64,000 bases of DNA from Mucor racemosus (Eukaryota > Mucoromycota > Mucoromycetes > Mucorales > Mucoraceae). A program made the translations under genes and the position numbers. A model generated the notes under the pieces. It was given only the letters and a program-made list of their open reading frames with translations, was not told the DNA's origin and did no database searches. Where the stretch lies: contig JAPEHQ010000010.1 of the NCBI GenBank assembly GCA_027405735.1, positions 1,116,001 through 1,180,000 on the forward strand. Reading direction: 5' to 3'. Within the stretch, counting starts at the first letter, position 1. Every line of letters starts with the position of its first letter. Positions 23,716 to 36,083 of the stretch are shown piece by piece.

Positions 23716-23943
23716 CTTGGTGGCATACTGTACAACAGATGTAACCACGCTTCATATCGCCATAATCAACAAACTGAACTTTTTCATTAGATGGCAGTAA
23801 AAGCATTAGTATAAATAACAACATTTAAAAAGAACAATTAATAAACTTGTCTTATTTTTTACCTATATTTTTGATTATATATTATTTTTATATCATTTTG
23901 ATATTCCTTACTTTACATTTATTATTTATGTAAATCATTATTA

Positions 23944-24155
23944 CAGTTGGACAACTTAAAACCTGGTGCTCATTTAATAGATATAACTGCATTGGTTATA
24001 CTCTATTTTTCTTACTCTTAATTCTGTTGTTACGAGCGGTAACTAGTGAAAGTGATAAAGTAATAAGAGAAAGTAAGATTGAAAGTAAATAAAATAGATA
24101 TTGCCAGAGCAGTAATGTCTATTCAATGAGCACCAGGTTTATAGTTGTCCAACTA
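23944..24155. mobile_element. About 210-base MITE with about 40-base terminal inverted repeats
   Basis: The left end CAGTTGGACAACTTAAAACC and the inverted right end TAGTTGGACAACTATAAACC match through CTGGTGCTCATT for about 40 bases. The start CAGTTGG is like that of Tc1/mariner-type elements, but a clean TA duplication is not visible. The interior is AT-rich and non-coding. Confidence 0.75.
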
Positions 24156-24891
24156 ATAAGTAAATGTTTTATATAAATGTATATAAAACGAAAGATGTAA
24201 ATGTGAAAAAGGTACAATGAGCTTCTAAAGACAGTTCAAGGGATCTAGTATATAATGTAATGTAATATAAAAGGATAAAAGATAATTGAGCTCCTAACTA
24301 ATAGAATAGCGAGCAATTTAGATATGATATAAAGTATGTAAAATATAAGATCCTCCTTATTTGGTTGAAGTCTATAGCTTCCTTTTTATAATAATTGTAT
24401 AATTTCTAATTGTTTCTAATAATTTCTATGTCTAGGTAGATAATATGTTCGAGATCAATCTTTAACTGATCTCCTTCCAATAATTGGGGCAAAATAAGAG
24501 TAATTGTGAGTCATTGCAAGATCAAATGGTTGTCGTATCTTGAATGCAGGGATTATATAATAAATTTATGGATTAAAGAGAGTCGAGTCTCCAGAAGTTT
24601 GATTAAAAAGGAATCTGTATGAATATATGGGTGTTGTTACAAAGCCTTCGTGCTTTGAATTTGTGTTTGATTTTACTTTTGACAGATTGTGACAGATTTG
24701 GAAAGATGAGTTCAAGGGTAACAAAAAAAAAAGAGTTTATTCAAATAATAAATGTTCGATTTGTAACACTGTATTCACATTACTACAATTTCAATTGTAA
24801 CAACAATAAAACAAAGATGGTTATTCATTTCAAAATTTCTTCCACAAGTGTCTACATACACTTCAATCCATGAAATCAGCAAAAAAATATA
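24156..24891. other. Intergenic, no gene seen
   Basis: AT-rich. The open frame at 24619-24873 runs into the tRNA flank and has no recognisable features. Confidence 0.45.
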
Positions 24892-24973
24892 TCCGGCTTA
24901 CCTGATTCGAACAAGTGACCTGAAGATGTCTTTTCACTACAGTCTTCCGCTCTACCAACTGAGCTAAAGCCGG
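24892..24973 (-). tRNA. tRNA-Tyr (anticodon GTA) with about 9-base intron
   Basis: On the minus strand CCGGCTT pairs with AAGCCGG. The C1-G72 pair is the eukaryotic tRNA-Tyr identity pair. The D arm is TAGCTCAGTTGGTAGAGC, the anticodon stem GAAGA/TCTTC flanks CTGTAG, then an extra nine bases (TGAAAAGAC) after the position next to the anticodon, and the T arm is ACTTGTTCGAATCAGGT. Introns in tRNA-Tyr at this position are usual in eukaryotes. An LTR-like element begins at 24975. Confidence 0.93.
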
Positions 24974-24974
24974 T

Positions 24975-25225
24975 TGTTATATTTTGTCAAGTATTATTTT
25001 AAACATATATGTATAATAAATATATCAAGATCACGTGATATATATCACCTACATTCCGACCTGTTTGTTTCGATAAATCTGTTCGATATTTAGTCATTAC
25101 TAGTTTTGAGTATATAAGCTCATGTTATATAAGTAATCGTATGTTTGCATGAAGTAATATCAATTATAGCAATAATATAATTCACAGTGAAATTAAGTTA
25201 TTCACATTATTTTTAAATCATAACA
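24975..25225 (+). mobile_element. LTR-like element abutting tRNA-Tyr (copy B)
   Basis: It starts TGTTAT and ends ATAACA (inverted termini), 251 bases long, and shares the ordered blocks described for 1711-1941, including the TATATAAGCTCATGTT word. The 5-base flanks (CCGGT and AATTG) do not match, so the target duplication is lost or the end is misjudged. It lies one base from the mature tRNA 5' end, exactly as copy A does. Confidence 0.6.
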
Positions 25226-25793
25226 AATTGTTTTTTGTCCCATTGCACATGATATCAGCATAATTTTTATTTTACTGTTTCTTGACACCTCAAATTTTCT
25301 ATTTCTCACATTGCTTTGATGACTCAATAAAAATTAGCTAATTAATGTATGATTGCTGTTCCAAAGTAATCTTTTTAGCATAGCAATGATATAATTGATG
25401 TGATACATATTTAAATTTATAATTTATTGACGAAAATCCTTGATTTACTAATAATTTTACAACTTGAAGATGGCAGATATTTTAATACAAAAAAAAAAAA
25501 AAAAGCAGATGGCAGATATAAATTTGTGTACACATTCTTTGCCCTTTGGTTAAACAGAAAGTCAACTATAACGCAATAACATAGCGAGTGATTAATACTG
25601 ATATAGCATGAGATAATATTAAGCTTTATTATGCTTTTTTAAGGAGATAATTGTCTAGATAATAAATTTACAAATGCCAATAAATTCAATACCTCCTTAC
25701 AATATCCGACTAAATGAGATAACTACTGTAAAAATACGTACTTGATCAAATATTACCTTCATTTTTTTATTCTTTTATCAACTATTAACAAGT
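25226..25793. other. Intergenic, no gene seen
   Basis: AT-rich. The last 60 bases before ATG 25794 carry TTATTCTTTTATCAACTATT, a pyrimidine-rich 5' flank. Confidence 0.5.
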
Positions 25794-26417
25794 ATGCCTT
25801 CATCATCGTATTTAGACGGTACAGCGTCTATTATACTACCATGCATAGAGACGCCACCACGCACAACAAGCTTAAAATTTCGACAAATTATCATGAACTC
25901 ACCACCATCATCCCTATTATCGATGTTTGAAGACGATTTTGAGGATATTAACCTCCAAACACCTAGCAGCAGTAGCTGCAGCTCACACTCTACTTGCAGC
26001 AGTTCATTTTCTACTGAATTTGGTGATGACCTTACATTAGAAAATATGTCAAATATTATTGCAGCAGCAATTGAAATATCAATATCCAGCAGTAAACGCA
26101 TGTCTTCATACTCTGCGGGTAATGCATCTATCAAATATAGTAAAGAATTACCAAAAAAGAAAGAAATTCGACACTCCAAAAAACCGTTCAAATGGAGTAG
26201 TAGTGTATTAACAACAACGGCTACAACAGCAACAACAGCAACAACAGCAAAGCCAATGAAGGTTTACGATGACGGTAAACAAGAATTACTATTTCGTGGT
26301 ATTCAGTTAAAGGAAGTCCAAACCACTCTTGATCCAATGATTGTTTCAACAGAATTTACTCATGGATATCCAGAAATTACGTTGCAGCGACCTCAATTTG
26401 CTCGCTTCAATTATTAA
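25794..26417 (+). CDS. Unknown Ser/Thr-rich protein, 207 residues
   Basis: A single open frame from ATG 25794 to TAA. The protein has a Ser-rich segment (residues about 60-80), a second Ser patch near 97-105, a Lys-rich stretch KELPKKKEIRHSKK, an (ATT)n low-complexity run and an ordered-looking C-terminus (LLFRGIQLKEVQTTLDP...YPEITLQRPQFARF). No signal peptide or membrane segment. Biased composition and lack of known motifs leave the function open. The frame on the opposite strand (25778-26191) is its shadow. It ends 108 bases from the convergent Cwf18 gene. Confidence 0.65.
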   Translation: MPSSSYLDGTASIILPCIETPPRTTSLKFRQIIMNSPPSSLLSMFEDDFEDINLQTPSSSSCSSHSTCSSSFSTEFGDDLTLENMSNIIAAAIEISISSSKRMSSYSAGNASIKYSKELPKKKEIRHSKKPFKWSSSVLTTTATTATTATTAKPMKVYDDGKQELLFRGIQLKEVQTTLDPMIVSTEFTHGYPEITLQRPQFARFNY

Positions 26418-26525
26418 GATCCTATGTATATATTTTTGTATTAAAAAACTTGTTTGTGTCAGTGTGTGTATTGAGTTGTATAATTTGTTTCTTTTATTAA
26501 ATGTTGTTATTTATGTACAATTGCT

Positions 26526-27138
26526 TTAATCATCTTGTTGGTTTTCAGCTTCAAACTTTTGAGCGGCTTCAGCATTGGCGACCTTTTCAGCCAATGTAGC
26601 ATCTTGATCACCTTCTAATCGTTGGCGAATAATTTCATAAATTGCACGCTGTGTTTTACGGTCTAACTTTTCCAATTTTTTTTCAACATCTCTTTTCAAA
26701 TCCCAATTTGGTTTCTTTGGTGCCAAATTAAACAGATCCTTGTAGTTGGAAAAAAAATGTTAACGTCAATGCTATATGGGTTTATAGAATAGTATACTAA
26801 CCATTTCTTCTTTTTGTTTTTCTGCAGCTTGTGCTAGAGCTTCTTTTGTAAAGTCTTTAGTTTCTGTTTCTAATGTATTTCCAATATCACCAGGTTTGGC
26901 GATATCGACATGCTGCTGTAATTTTTCGTCATTAGGTGTATAACTTCTGAATTTGAGAGCTCTATTATTTCATAAAAAGTAGCATTTGTTAACTCGAGTC
27001 ATTTAGTGATTGATTTTTACATGTGTATCCTTACTGCTCAGCTTCTTCTGCAGCACGATCAGTTTGTGCAGCATTTCCCAATTTTCTCTTTCGAATAGCA
27101 GCGAGACGCTCCTTTCTCTTCTGTGCTTCTTGATCCAT
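26526..27138 (-). CDS. cwf18: Cwf18/CCDC12-type spliceosome-associated protein
   Basis: Three exons on minus (27035-27138, 26802-26961, 26526-26738) join to 158 residues, a normal length for CCDC12. The N-terminus MDQEAQKRKERLAAIRKR and the C-terminal block PKKPNWDLKRDVEKKLEK followed by TQRAIYEIIRQRLEGD match the family as I remember it. Members belong to the Prp19/NTC-associated set in activated spliceosomes in the nucleus. Both introns (73 bases each) have GT-AG ends, and exon phases fit only with these borders. The predicted protein is highly charged and helical. Confidence 0.92.
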
Positions 27139-27594
27139 GGTTAAGTTGTTTATTGTTGAAGAAGAGAAAAAAATTATCAAGTTGCGCGAAATTTGGTATT
27201 GAATCCATTAGCGGTTTATAACTGTGACTCTATAACATAAAGAAGGAGCAATGTCAAATCAACCCAAAAAATCAAAAAACTAATATCTATAAGATTCTTT
27301 TGAGTTCAATTAATCCAATAACTTTACAGTTTTGCACAAAAATATATAGAATAATATGTATTATGTTGTCCAATATTTTTTATATACAATTACATGATAT
27401 AATGCAAAATATGTAAAGCATCAAACATCAGGATGCACATGCGGAATTCAAATCTCGCATGCTCATTTCAAATAGGAAAACAGTAATAAAGGTTAATAGA
27501 AAATAGATTCATTAATATATATATATATATATATATTTGTTACAGTGTGGTGTTGTGTTTGAGAGTATAATACATTATGAGAAAATAGGGTATT
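27139..27594. other. Intergenic with (AT)n microsatellite
   Basis: Lies between the starts/ends of two minus-strand genes. An (AT)11-12 run lies at 27514-27536. Nothing else recognised. Confidence 0.6.
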
Positions 27595-28733
27595 TTAAAT
27601 GGAAATAGGAGGAGGGCCCTCAAATCTTCTTCTTACAAATACAGGTATCAATGCAACAATGGCAACAGCTAATAAGCATAGTACATTGATTGGAGTTAAT
27701 AATTCCAACTTGTCAGATGAGGATAAGCGATCTAAAGCGGCACCAGCTTGCACATGTATAAAAGAAGGTGGAGCAACACCTACAAATGTGCCCCAAAAAA
27801 AAGCACCAATTGGTACACCTAAATGAGGCGAACCTAGATTTACTGTCCAATTAGGTGGTAAAGGTGATATTCTTAGCACAATCATGTAGTTAAACATGTG
27901 CTGTTTATGTTGTACAAGCTATTTAAGCATGTTATCATATCATTCAAGATTAAATTGATATATGTTATCCTTACTTGTTCATTCCATTTTTCCAATCTTT
28001 CACCCATGAGTTTAATTACAGCAACAGAGCCAAGACTTCTGGATATTATATAAGCAAATGTTGCTCCAATTGCAGAACACTTTAAATTGCAATTAGTATT
28101 TTTAAATTTCTTTTAGATTGACAGAATAAGCTTTTTACCATTGAAACTGTGAATAATGTAAGCCAGAAATCGAATAATGTACCACCAAGGATTGATAACC
28201 ACATGGAACCAGGTATAGAAAAGCTTTGAAGACTAACTTGAACGTTAGTAATTCGGACAATTTAATTTGTAAAGCCATGAAACCTTACTATATGTATGTC
28301 ATTATATATACAATATATACATTCATGAAATGTTTATCCATATAAACCGATAGCACAGCATTTAACTTTCGTAAATCATCTAAATTCCTTGGAAATTTAA
28401 TAGCATTTCTATCATGTCTAAATGTAAAATTTATGCATTAATTTTTGTGTATTTTAATGAGAAATTGCAATATTACGGATTCATAGCTGGTAGAGTAAAT
28501 CTGATTAGAGCATATTCTAGAGCAGTAAATATCACAACCAACAATACAAGTGTTGTTAATGACCATGCATAAGAATTACTGGTCCAGAACCATGATTTTT
28601 TTTCTTTTTGAGTTACGACCAAATGGCCTGTTTCTGGATCTTGTGAAATTGCTGTATAAGTTTGGACTTGAACAGTAGCATCTGGCGGTAATAATGCCGT
28701 TGTTTCTTGCTGTTGTTGCTCTATAATCGACAT
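27595..28733 (-). CDS. TMEM41-type VTT-domain membrane protein
   Basis: Five exons on minus (28477-28733, 28289-28417, 28139-28232, 27975-28079, 27595-27900) give 296 residues. The first segment is hydrophilic, then a membrane span (SLTTLVLLVVIFTALEYAL), then FPRNLDDLRKLNAVLSVY, the YLQSFSIPGSMWLSILGG loop and the C-terminal LRISPLPPNWTVNLGSP...FIHVQAGA block. These match the TMEM41/VMP1/DedA (VTT) family, whose eukaryotic members are ER lipid scramblases acting in autophagosome and lipid-droplet formation. All phases close in frame. It is divergently paired with the TFIIIC subunit gene, sharing 235 bases. Confidence 0.9.
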
Positions 28734-28968
28734 GACTAAAAATATCTAGAAATAGAAAGAAAGAGGAAGGAAAAGAAAACAAGGTGCTTTACAACTCAGG
28801 AAAGAAGAGGGGTTTGTGAGAGCCATATTACCAATTAGGCTTTTTTGTAGCCGTAATTAGCAACATGGTTGAGTGACCGTATACCAATTTGCTTGATGAA
28901 AAAATTAGTAGAAAAAAAAAAAAAAAAGCATTTTTCTCTATATATCCAACTGTACACACGTTACTATA
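28734..28968. promoter_or_regulatory. Shared divergent promoter region (TMEM41 / TFIIIC5)
   Basis: 235 bases separate the two divergent ATGs. The region contains an A17-like run near 28912-28926 and a TCTATATATCC just before the plus-strand gene that could serve as a TATA-like element. Confidence 0.5.
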
Positions 28969-31054
28969 ATGTCAGGTCATGAACTAAGTCCATTAATTCC
29001 CATTGAGAAAAAGAAATTTCTTTGTGTGGAATACCCAGGTTATGTGAAAAGAGTAGAACGTGCTATTAAAACCTTGGGTGGAGAAAGTGCCCTGAGTGAA
29101 GCATTGTCAAACAACGATCAAGTTCAATTAAGATATAGAGCAAAAGACATTTTTTCACATCCCATCAATGGCGATTTTATGGATACATGTAAGCTTCTAG
29201 TTAAAGTAACTAGGCGCGTGAAGAGAAATAAAAAGACTGGAGAAATTGTCGAAGATTCTGCACCATGGAAGCCTCAAATCTTAGGAACTGTGGAGAAAAC
29301 TGTTCGATTTAGAGGTTGGTATAAATTCAGTTTTGACAGATGATTAAGATTCTAATGTTAATTTAGCATTGGCCGATTTTCAATATATTGTACCAAAGGA
29401 TGATAAAATGCGTCAATTGAAAGAAGCGTTGGATGTTGGAGATGGTAATAGCACAAATATCTTCTTTCTTGTTTGCTTGTGTGTCAAATCAACTCATTTT
29501 GTCATTTATAGTCAATACAATTATGAATTATAAGGTACCAGATGACGATGAAGATTTCAATAACCTTCGTAATATTCCACCTCCTGCATTTACACCCATT
29601 GAAACACCATTTTCCTATGGCTATAAACAAAATGCTCCTGTGCTCAGAGTTAGAGTGAGACAGCCTGATGGTTCAGTAAGTAATAGCGAAATTAAGGTAT
29701 ACTTTTCTGATATTTAGGATAACCGTAAAAATAGTTTAAAATCAAATTGCTTAATCGATCTAAAGGTCATGTACATCAAGTGACAGGCATAACGTATGAG
29801 GACGAAAACATTCCCTCAAAATCATGGCATAATTTAAGAGAACCTGCCACAGAACTTGAGAGAGAAGCTATCGAAGCTGTTGCCGAATTGTTTGAAGATC
29901 GCCCTATTTGGTCACGATTTGCGCTTCGCCATAATTTAGACGATAAATTCCATAAAAAGCTTACCAACGCACTTGCTCATTCGGCATATACATTTCACAA
30001 TGGTCCTTGGCGTGATTGTTGGGTAAAATATGGATTGGATCCAAGAAAAGATCAACAATATCATATGTAAGATCAGCCCCAATGATTTGAAAATATTATT
30101 TTAATGTGAAATTACTATTTATAGCTATCAACAAGTTGATATTCGAAGAATCATTAAAGAGGGCCAGCAAAAAAGAGTTATTTCTAGAAGAGCTAACCCT
30201 ACAGTGTTTAAGAATTTAAGCGCTACTAAAAAAGAAGTTTTGGAGTAAGTTGGGATAATAATAAATTAAATGATACAATTGACACTGATACATATCCTTA
30301 ATAGACCAGTGCCTAATCAACATATATTTGACGGCAAAATAATACCTGGCCCATCTTCAATGTTTCAATTATGTGATATTATCGACCCTGAAATTACAGT
30401 TTTGATCCGCAACAAAGAATATATAAAATCACACTCAACTGTAAGTCGCCTTTCTCTTCACGGATACAAATATTCACAAATAAAAATAGAAATACGCTGG
30501 ATTCTTTTATCGATGCGTTTTTGAACGTATTCGCAAAAATTTGAAAAAAAAGTACGAAGAATTAAAAGACACTGGCAAAGCTACACCTATAACGAATATC
30601 GAACACGGATTAGCTGATGAAATCAACAAAGAAATTGCTGCTGAAAATGAAAACGCATTAGAAGAGGAGCATTATGAAGTGGAAGAAGAAGATGTTGGTG
30701 GTTTAGCGAGCGCTGGCTTTGAGAAGACGGCTATGGATGCTATGAATGCAATGAATAACAGCGAGATTTCAAGTAGACGGTTACAGGAAGTTGCAGATGA
30801 ATATATTGACCAGTTGGAATCAGTGAATACAACCCTGGGTAATGTGCGAATTAAATTTAATATTGCATGTTTCTTACCTCTCTTTTTCTTTCTTTCTAGC
30901 AAATGATCTTGAAGATGAAGGAGATATAGACCTAGATATGCTTGACACTCTTGAAGAGTTTGATGATGAAGAATTGGATGGAATGGATGACGATGAAGTC
31001 GACAGTCAACAAGAGCAACATGTTATCAATGAAGATATTGAAATGAAAGATTAG
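28969..31054 (+). CDS. TFC1: Transcription factor IIIC subunit 5 (tau95/Sfc1/GTF3C5)
   Basis: Eight exons (28969-29314, 29367-29444, 29512-29675, 29735-30066, 30125-30244, 30305-30440, 30490-30838, 30900-31054) give 559 residues. The protein is the TFIIIC subunit that helps bind the A box of tRNA genes for RNA polymerase III. Support is the N-terminal VEYPGYVKRVERAIKTLGG, the RVKRN..TGEI segment, VRFRALADFQY, the central PIWSRFALRHNLD helix region, HIFDG...FQLCDIIDPEITVLI and the very acidic C-terminus. The first intron has a GTTGGT donor; the third was placed GTAAGT to AATAG because the alternative reading runs into stops. The tail is Asp/Glu-rich, as is usual. Confidence 0.9.
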
Positions 31055-31517
31055 TTTGGCCCATGATTTATAATGGTAGAATTCTCTGAATTTTGTTGTT
31101 TTTATACAAAAATAACTTTTTTTTCTAATAGAGAAACACTTATAGTATTGGTCCTATAACTTACAAATAAAATCTTATTATAATTCTTTTGCAGAAAAAT
31201 TCTTCAAGATGTTCGCATTTACAAATCAAATTATACATTAAATTTGTTCAATTAAAACTCCTCAAAATTCAGGGGTAAATTTACGAATTCAGATCATTTT
31301 ATTTGGTATCATACAATGGTACTTGGTTTGTGGAATTTTATTTGTGGCAGCCCTCATTACGGTAAATGTTGTCACTGCTGTAGATAAAGACAATTGTTCT
31401 ACTCTAGATAATTCATCTTCTATAATCTTATCAACCATATAAGATATTGAATTAGATACAATTTTGAATACATACATTATTAAATAAATCTAGTATTTTA
31501 TTCTAACATTAATCAGT
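31055..31517. other. Convergent intergenic region
   Basis: Between the 3' ends of TFIIIC5 and the thioesterase. A 62-codon minus frame (31289-31477) begins 41 bases after the thioesterase stop. It reads fairly protein-like but matches nothing I know and is not called. Confidence 0.45.
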
Positions 31518-32906
31518 TCAAAGCTTGCTTTCTGTTCCAGCAACAATAGAGGCAACATCTTTCTTTTTTCTCTTTTCTTGTTCACGTTCAGATAAACGAA
31601 CGATACCTTCTTGCGCAGTGGTAGCTATCAAAATACCGTCCTGGCTATATATTTTACCAAAAGCCATTCCTCTTCCATTATTTGTTCGAGGACTATGAAT
31701 ATCGTATAATAACCATGCATCTGCTCTAGCAGGTGTATGAAACCAAATAGTATGATCCAGAGATGCAATCATACCAATGCTTCTGGAGCTGATTAGATAG
31801 CCATTAGCCGCAGCAGCAGTAGTAATGAAACCACTGTCAGATGCGTAGGCAATGATACAGGCATGAAGTTTCATATCGTCGTTTAGTAATCCTCTTGTTT
31901 TGAACCAACGTTGCTGGAAAAATGTATTAATATTTACTACTATAAATTCAAATTTCATGAAACCTACGCTATGTGTATTGGGTTCGATGCTACCTGAAAT
32001 TACTTGTTGAGGTGATAATGTTATAACTGCGCGAGAATCAACCGGGAGATCCTATTTAAAAAGTATAGTAAGCATTCAAGACAAATTGCTTTTGATCTAC
32101 ACATTTATATACATACATCTTCTAACCTTTTTTGAGCCCTTTTTCTTACAATTTCAGGAAGACTCTCGGTAATGGCCAAAGTGTTTTGCAAAACTTCAAT
32201 ATCACTATAAATAAACTTGTGTTGGATTATTGATTTACAAAACGGAATGATGTAAACTCACGAAGGTAATGTCTCTGGATCAACCGTTTGAGGCATTGTA
32301 GTCTAATTTACGTGAGTTATCTGTATTCATGACCAAGAGATTATCACTTACTTGATGGCTTAAGGTAACCGAGTCATCAGGTTTAACAAAACTGCAGCTA
32401 CATACAAAAATAGCCTTTCCTCTTTGTGTTGCTTTCACGATACGAGTAGCATATGATTTTCCATCTCTTACTCGTTGTATACTATAAATTACAGGTATTT
32501 CAACACTGCAAGCTAAGATAAAATAGGCATGAAGAGACTACAATCATGATTAAGTTTGCTGATCTTATGAATGTTTATAAAATATATATACTTACATGTG
32601 CAAAAAAGTCTTCGTCTACTGTATCCCAAGCTGCTCTCAATGATTGAGCCACAATCTATATGTATAATTGCAGAATCAATATATGCATTTTACTCTAATC
32701 TCATCTCAACTTACTTGCCCACCGAATGCGCCCCTTGATCCCCAAGGCAACCACAACTCTTTACTCATATATATATTAGTATCAATCAATTGGACATCAA
32801 CTGCATTTCTCATTTTCAATGCAAAATCAATTTCTTCTTCAACTTTTTCTACTACTCCTTCATCTTGATTATTTCTAAAGTTGATTTTGCTATCAAATGT
32901 CGACAT
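31518..32906 (-). CDS. TES1: Peroxisomal acyl-CoA thioesterase (TesB/ACOT8 type, PTS1 SKL)
   Basis: Seven exons on minus (32715-32906, 32596-32655, 32352-32537, 32262-32302, 32117-32204, 31968-32051, 31518-31913) give 348 residues. The enzyme hydrolyses acyl-CoAs to free fatty acid and CoA during peroxisomal beta-oxidation. Landmarks are RGAFGGQIVAQSLRAAW, SLHAYFIL, RVRDGKSYATR, the second hotdog half ACIIAYASDSGF...IASLDHTIWFHTP...WLLYDIHSP...GRGMAFGKIYSQDG and the C-terminal SKL, a classical type 1 peroxisomal targeting signal. The last long exon has an upstream ATG at 31958 that lies in the preceding intron and is not used. It is divergently paired with the Ubp14 gene. Confidence 0.92.
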
Positions 32907-33256
32907 GTTGAAAAAAAAAAAAGTTAAAAACGAGAGGGAAGAAAGGTTAGATACCCCACATTTCTGTTTCCCATGGGCACTTTATATAATTTACATGACA
33001 AACAGGAAATTTGGTTCATCCGGAAAGGTATCATATATATACGGTATGTACTTTTCTATTGTACTACAACACGGGCAAATACACACGCTCGGATCTTGAT
33101 CCCATTTAATAGACCAAAAACGTCTTACATGTAATATATGCCACACAAACTTGTCGTGACTATGGGGGGTAAGTAAGTCGTCTTACGCGATGCTTTTGAC
33201 TCAAAATGCAGCTACGTACTTGATGCTAAATTATCCATTTTCTTTATAAACACATT
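32907..33256. promoter_or_regulatory. Shared divergent promoter region (thioesterase / Ubp14)
   Basis: 350 bases between divergent starts. It contains TTTATATAAT at 32991-33000, a near-palindromic TATA-like element 85 bases upstream of the thioesterase ATG. Confidence 0.5.
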
Positions 33257-36005
33257 ATGGTTTGTTCTCATATTGAAAACGCTACACTAAACCCACCTTC
33301 AGCATTTACACAAGTACACAAAGATGAATGTACTCAATGCTTTGATAGCCAGGTAAACTGAAATGAACTAAATTATACAATTGCCGCTAAATATATGTAT
33401 TTTATCAATTCTTTATAGGATGGACCTGAAGGTATTGATGTATGCTTGACATGTTTCAATGGTGGTTGTTTGGATAAAGATAGACATCATGCTTTAACTC
33501 ATAGTCAACTTACTGGCCATCCTTTAACTGTTAATATTCGTCGCATTACTGTTACTAATCCCAACAAACGAGTAAGTTTTTGTTGTTATTAATTAGTAAC
33601 ACTCATTAACAACTCTATTCTCTATAGAATAACGATGATGCTCCACCTCAAAAAATCAGTAAAATTGCTATTGTCATGGAGAATGAGGAACCCATCTACG
33701 AATTTGTTACAACCGTCAGATGTTATACATGTAGTGCAGAAGAAACTAAAGAAGCTACGCCCAAGGTATGCTTATAAACAAATTACGTCGATGAGATAGA
33801 ATTATTGAGCTTAATTGCGTAGTTGAATGCTATTGTCGATGCAGTCATGAATTCGTTATCATCTGCTAAACAGTCCGAGGTAAAAGCTTGGGAAGAAGTG
33901 GTTACACCTTGCGAGCATACATTATGTCTAGTTCAAGACGAACCCAAACAATTGCAAGGCCAAGATTTAGCTCATTGTGCCGACTGTGAATTGAATCAAA
34001 ATTTATGGCTGTGTTTGGCTTGTGGTAATTTAGGGTGCGGTCGTAAACAATACGATGGTTCCGGTGGAAACAATCATGCCATTGATCATTTTGAAAAGAC
34101 TGGTCATGGTGTCAATGTGAAATTAGGAACAATTACAGCTGAAGGCACTGCAGATATCTATTGTTATAGCTGTGACGATGCTCGTATTGATGAAAATTTA
34201 GCTACTCATTTGGCTAATTGGGGTATCAATGTCGCTCAACAACAAAAAACCGAGAAAAGTATGACAGAATTACAATTGGAACAAAATATGAAGTTTGATT
34301 TTAGTATGACAACCGAAGATGGAAAGCAATTGGAACCCAAGTTTGGAGCTGGTTATACCGGTCTCAAAAACTTGGGGAATAGTTGTTACATGGCATCTGT
34401 ATTACAATCTGTATTCAATATCGAACAATTCCAATCAAGGTACAATCAACAATTATCAGATCATGCATTGACATGTACTTTGGAAGCTGCAAATTGTTGG
34501 CATTGCCAATTGCATAAATTAGCGGATGGCTTACTTTCAGGAAGATACTCTCAGCCTATTGTAAATGATGATGGTGTTCAATCTCAAGATGGCATTGCAC
34601 CAGGTATGTTTAAGGCTCTCGTTGGTAAAAACCATCAGGAATTCTCCACTATGCGTCAGCAAGATGCCTTTGAGTTCTTTCAATTTTTGTGCAAATCAAT
34701 TCAGCAAAAGGAACATACCTCTAAAAACGATCCTACAAAAGCTTTTGATTTCGTTACTGAACAACGTCTACAATGTGGTAAATGTAAAAAAGTAAGATAT
34801 CAAAAGGATCAAACGAGTTGCATCTCTGTGGAGGTACCAGCTCGTCTCAAGGAAAATACCGAAAATGAGTATGAATCCGTCGATTTTACAGAATGCTTGG
34901 ATACATTTGTTAGAGAAGAAACTGTAGATGGATACCAATGTCCTAATTGTAATGAAAAAACAACTGCTCAAAGGTAATTAAGAACAAGCTTAGCGAGTTT
35001 TTGGCATGCTTAAACTTTTTATTTTGCATGTAGATCTGTCAAATTTAGTACATTTCCTGAAATTTTGGTTCTTAATCCTCGTCGTTTCGCTTTTGTCAAC
35101 TGGGTTCCTCAAAAGCTTAGTAAGTCTTTGTTAATCCAAGCAAATTTATTATTATTATTATTATTCATCATTTTTCGTAATCGATAGATATCCCCATCAA
35201 TTTCCCTGAAGGGCCAGTACAACTCGATAAATATCTTAGTTTAGGCCAACAGCCCGGAGAAGAGTTATTACCTGAAGAATCTCCCTCCACTCCCTCATCT
35301 TCAGAACCATCTTTTAATCAAAATGATATTGATCAGCTAAAAGCAATGGGATTTTCAGAAAATCGTTGTAAAAGAGCCTTGTTGAATACTGGCCACAATG
35401 GTGCCGATATTGCTATGAATTGGATGTTTGAACATATGGAGGACTCAGATATTGATGACCCTTTGCCTGCCGCTACTACATCCGCTAATAACGCTACTGT
35501 TTCTTCAGGACCTTCTGAAGACCAAATTTTGACATTGCAGGATATGGGATTCTCGGCACAACAAGCAACAAAGGCATTACATGAGACTGTAAGACATAAA
35601 ATATAATAGATTGAACTTTGCATTACTGAATATTTCTATTGTTGATAGAATTGTGATACCGAAAGAGCCTTAGATTGGCTTTTCAGTCATCCTGACGACA
35701 ATGGAGAAATGAACGAACAAGCTGCAAGTGATGCTACACCAGGAATTGTTGGTGGTAAGTGCTCTCCCCCTTGATTAATTTATAATTATTAGCGTATTAA
35801 ATGCTGTTTTGTAGATGCTACTCCTCCTTTCAATTACAAGTTGGATTCTTTTGTATCTCATAAGGGTACATCTGTCCATTGTGGTCACTATGTATCTCAT
35901 GTTTATAAAAATGGTGAATGGGTTTTGTTCAATGATAACAAAGTAGCTGTAACTCCTAATCCACCTATTGGAGAAGCATACCTCTATTTTTTGAAGAGAC
36001 AATAG
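33257..36005 (+). CDS. UBP14: Ubiquitin carboxyl-terminal hydrolase Ubp14/USP5 (isopeptidase T)
   Basis: Eight exons (33257-33352, 33419-33571, 33628-33765, 33823-34973, 35034-35119, 35188-35588, 35649-35754, 35815-36005) give 773 residues. The enzyme disassembles free, unanchored polyubiquitin chains. Domains in order: an N-terminal variant zinc finger (Cys and His around residues 15-100), a canonical ZnF-UBP (about 159-270, with CADCELNQNLWLCLACG), the USP catalytic domain with Cys about 317 in GLKNLGNSCYMA, two UBA domains (IDQLKAMGFSENRC... and ILTLQDMGFSAQQA...), and the catalytic His about 735 in HCGHYVSHV. The complete set and order are diagnostic. Exon phases all close. Confidence 0.96.
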
Positions 36006-36083
36006 TAATTATTCTGTCTATTAAAATCTCGTTTATTTACTATACAAATATTCTATCCCTTTGTTTTTTTTTTTAAATCATTA

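Noticed and set aside
31289..31477. 62-residue minus-strand frame after the thioesterase stop
   Set aside because: It is protein-like in composition, but there is no signal, domain, intron signals or independent promoter room; probably 3' flank.
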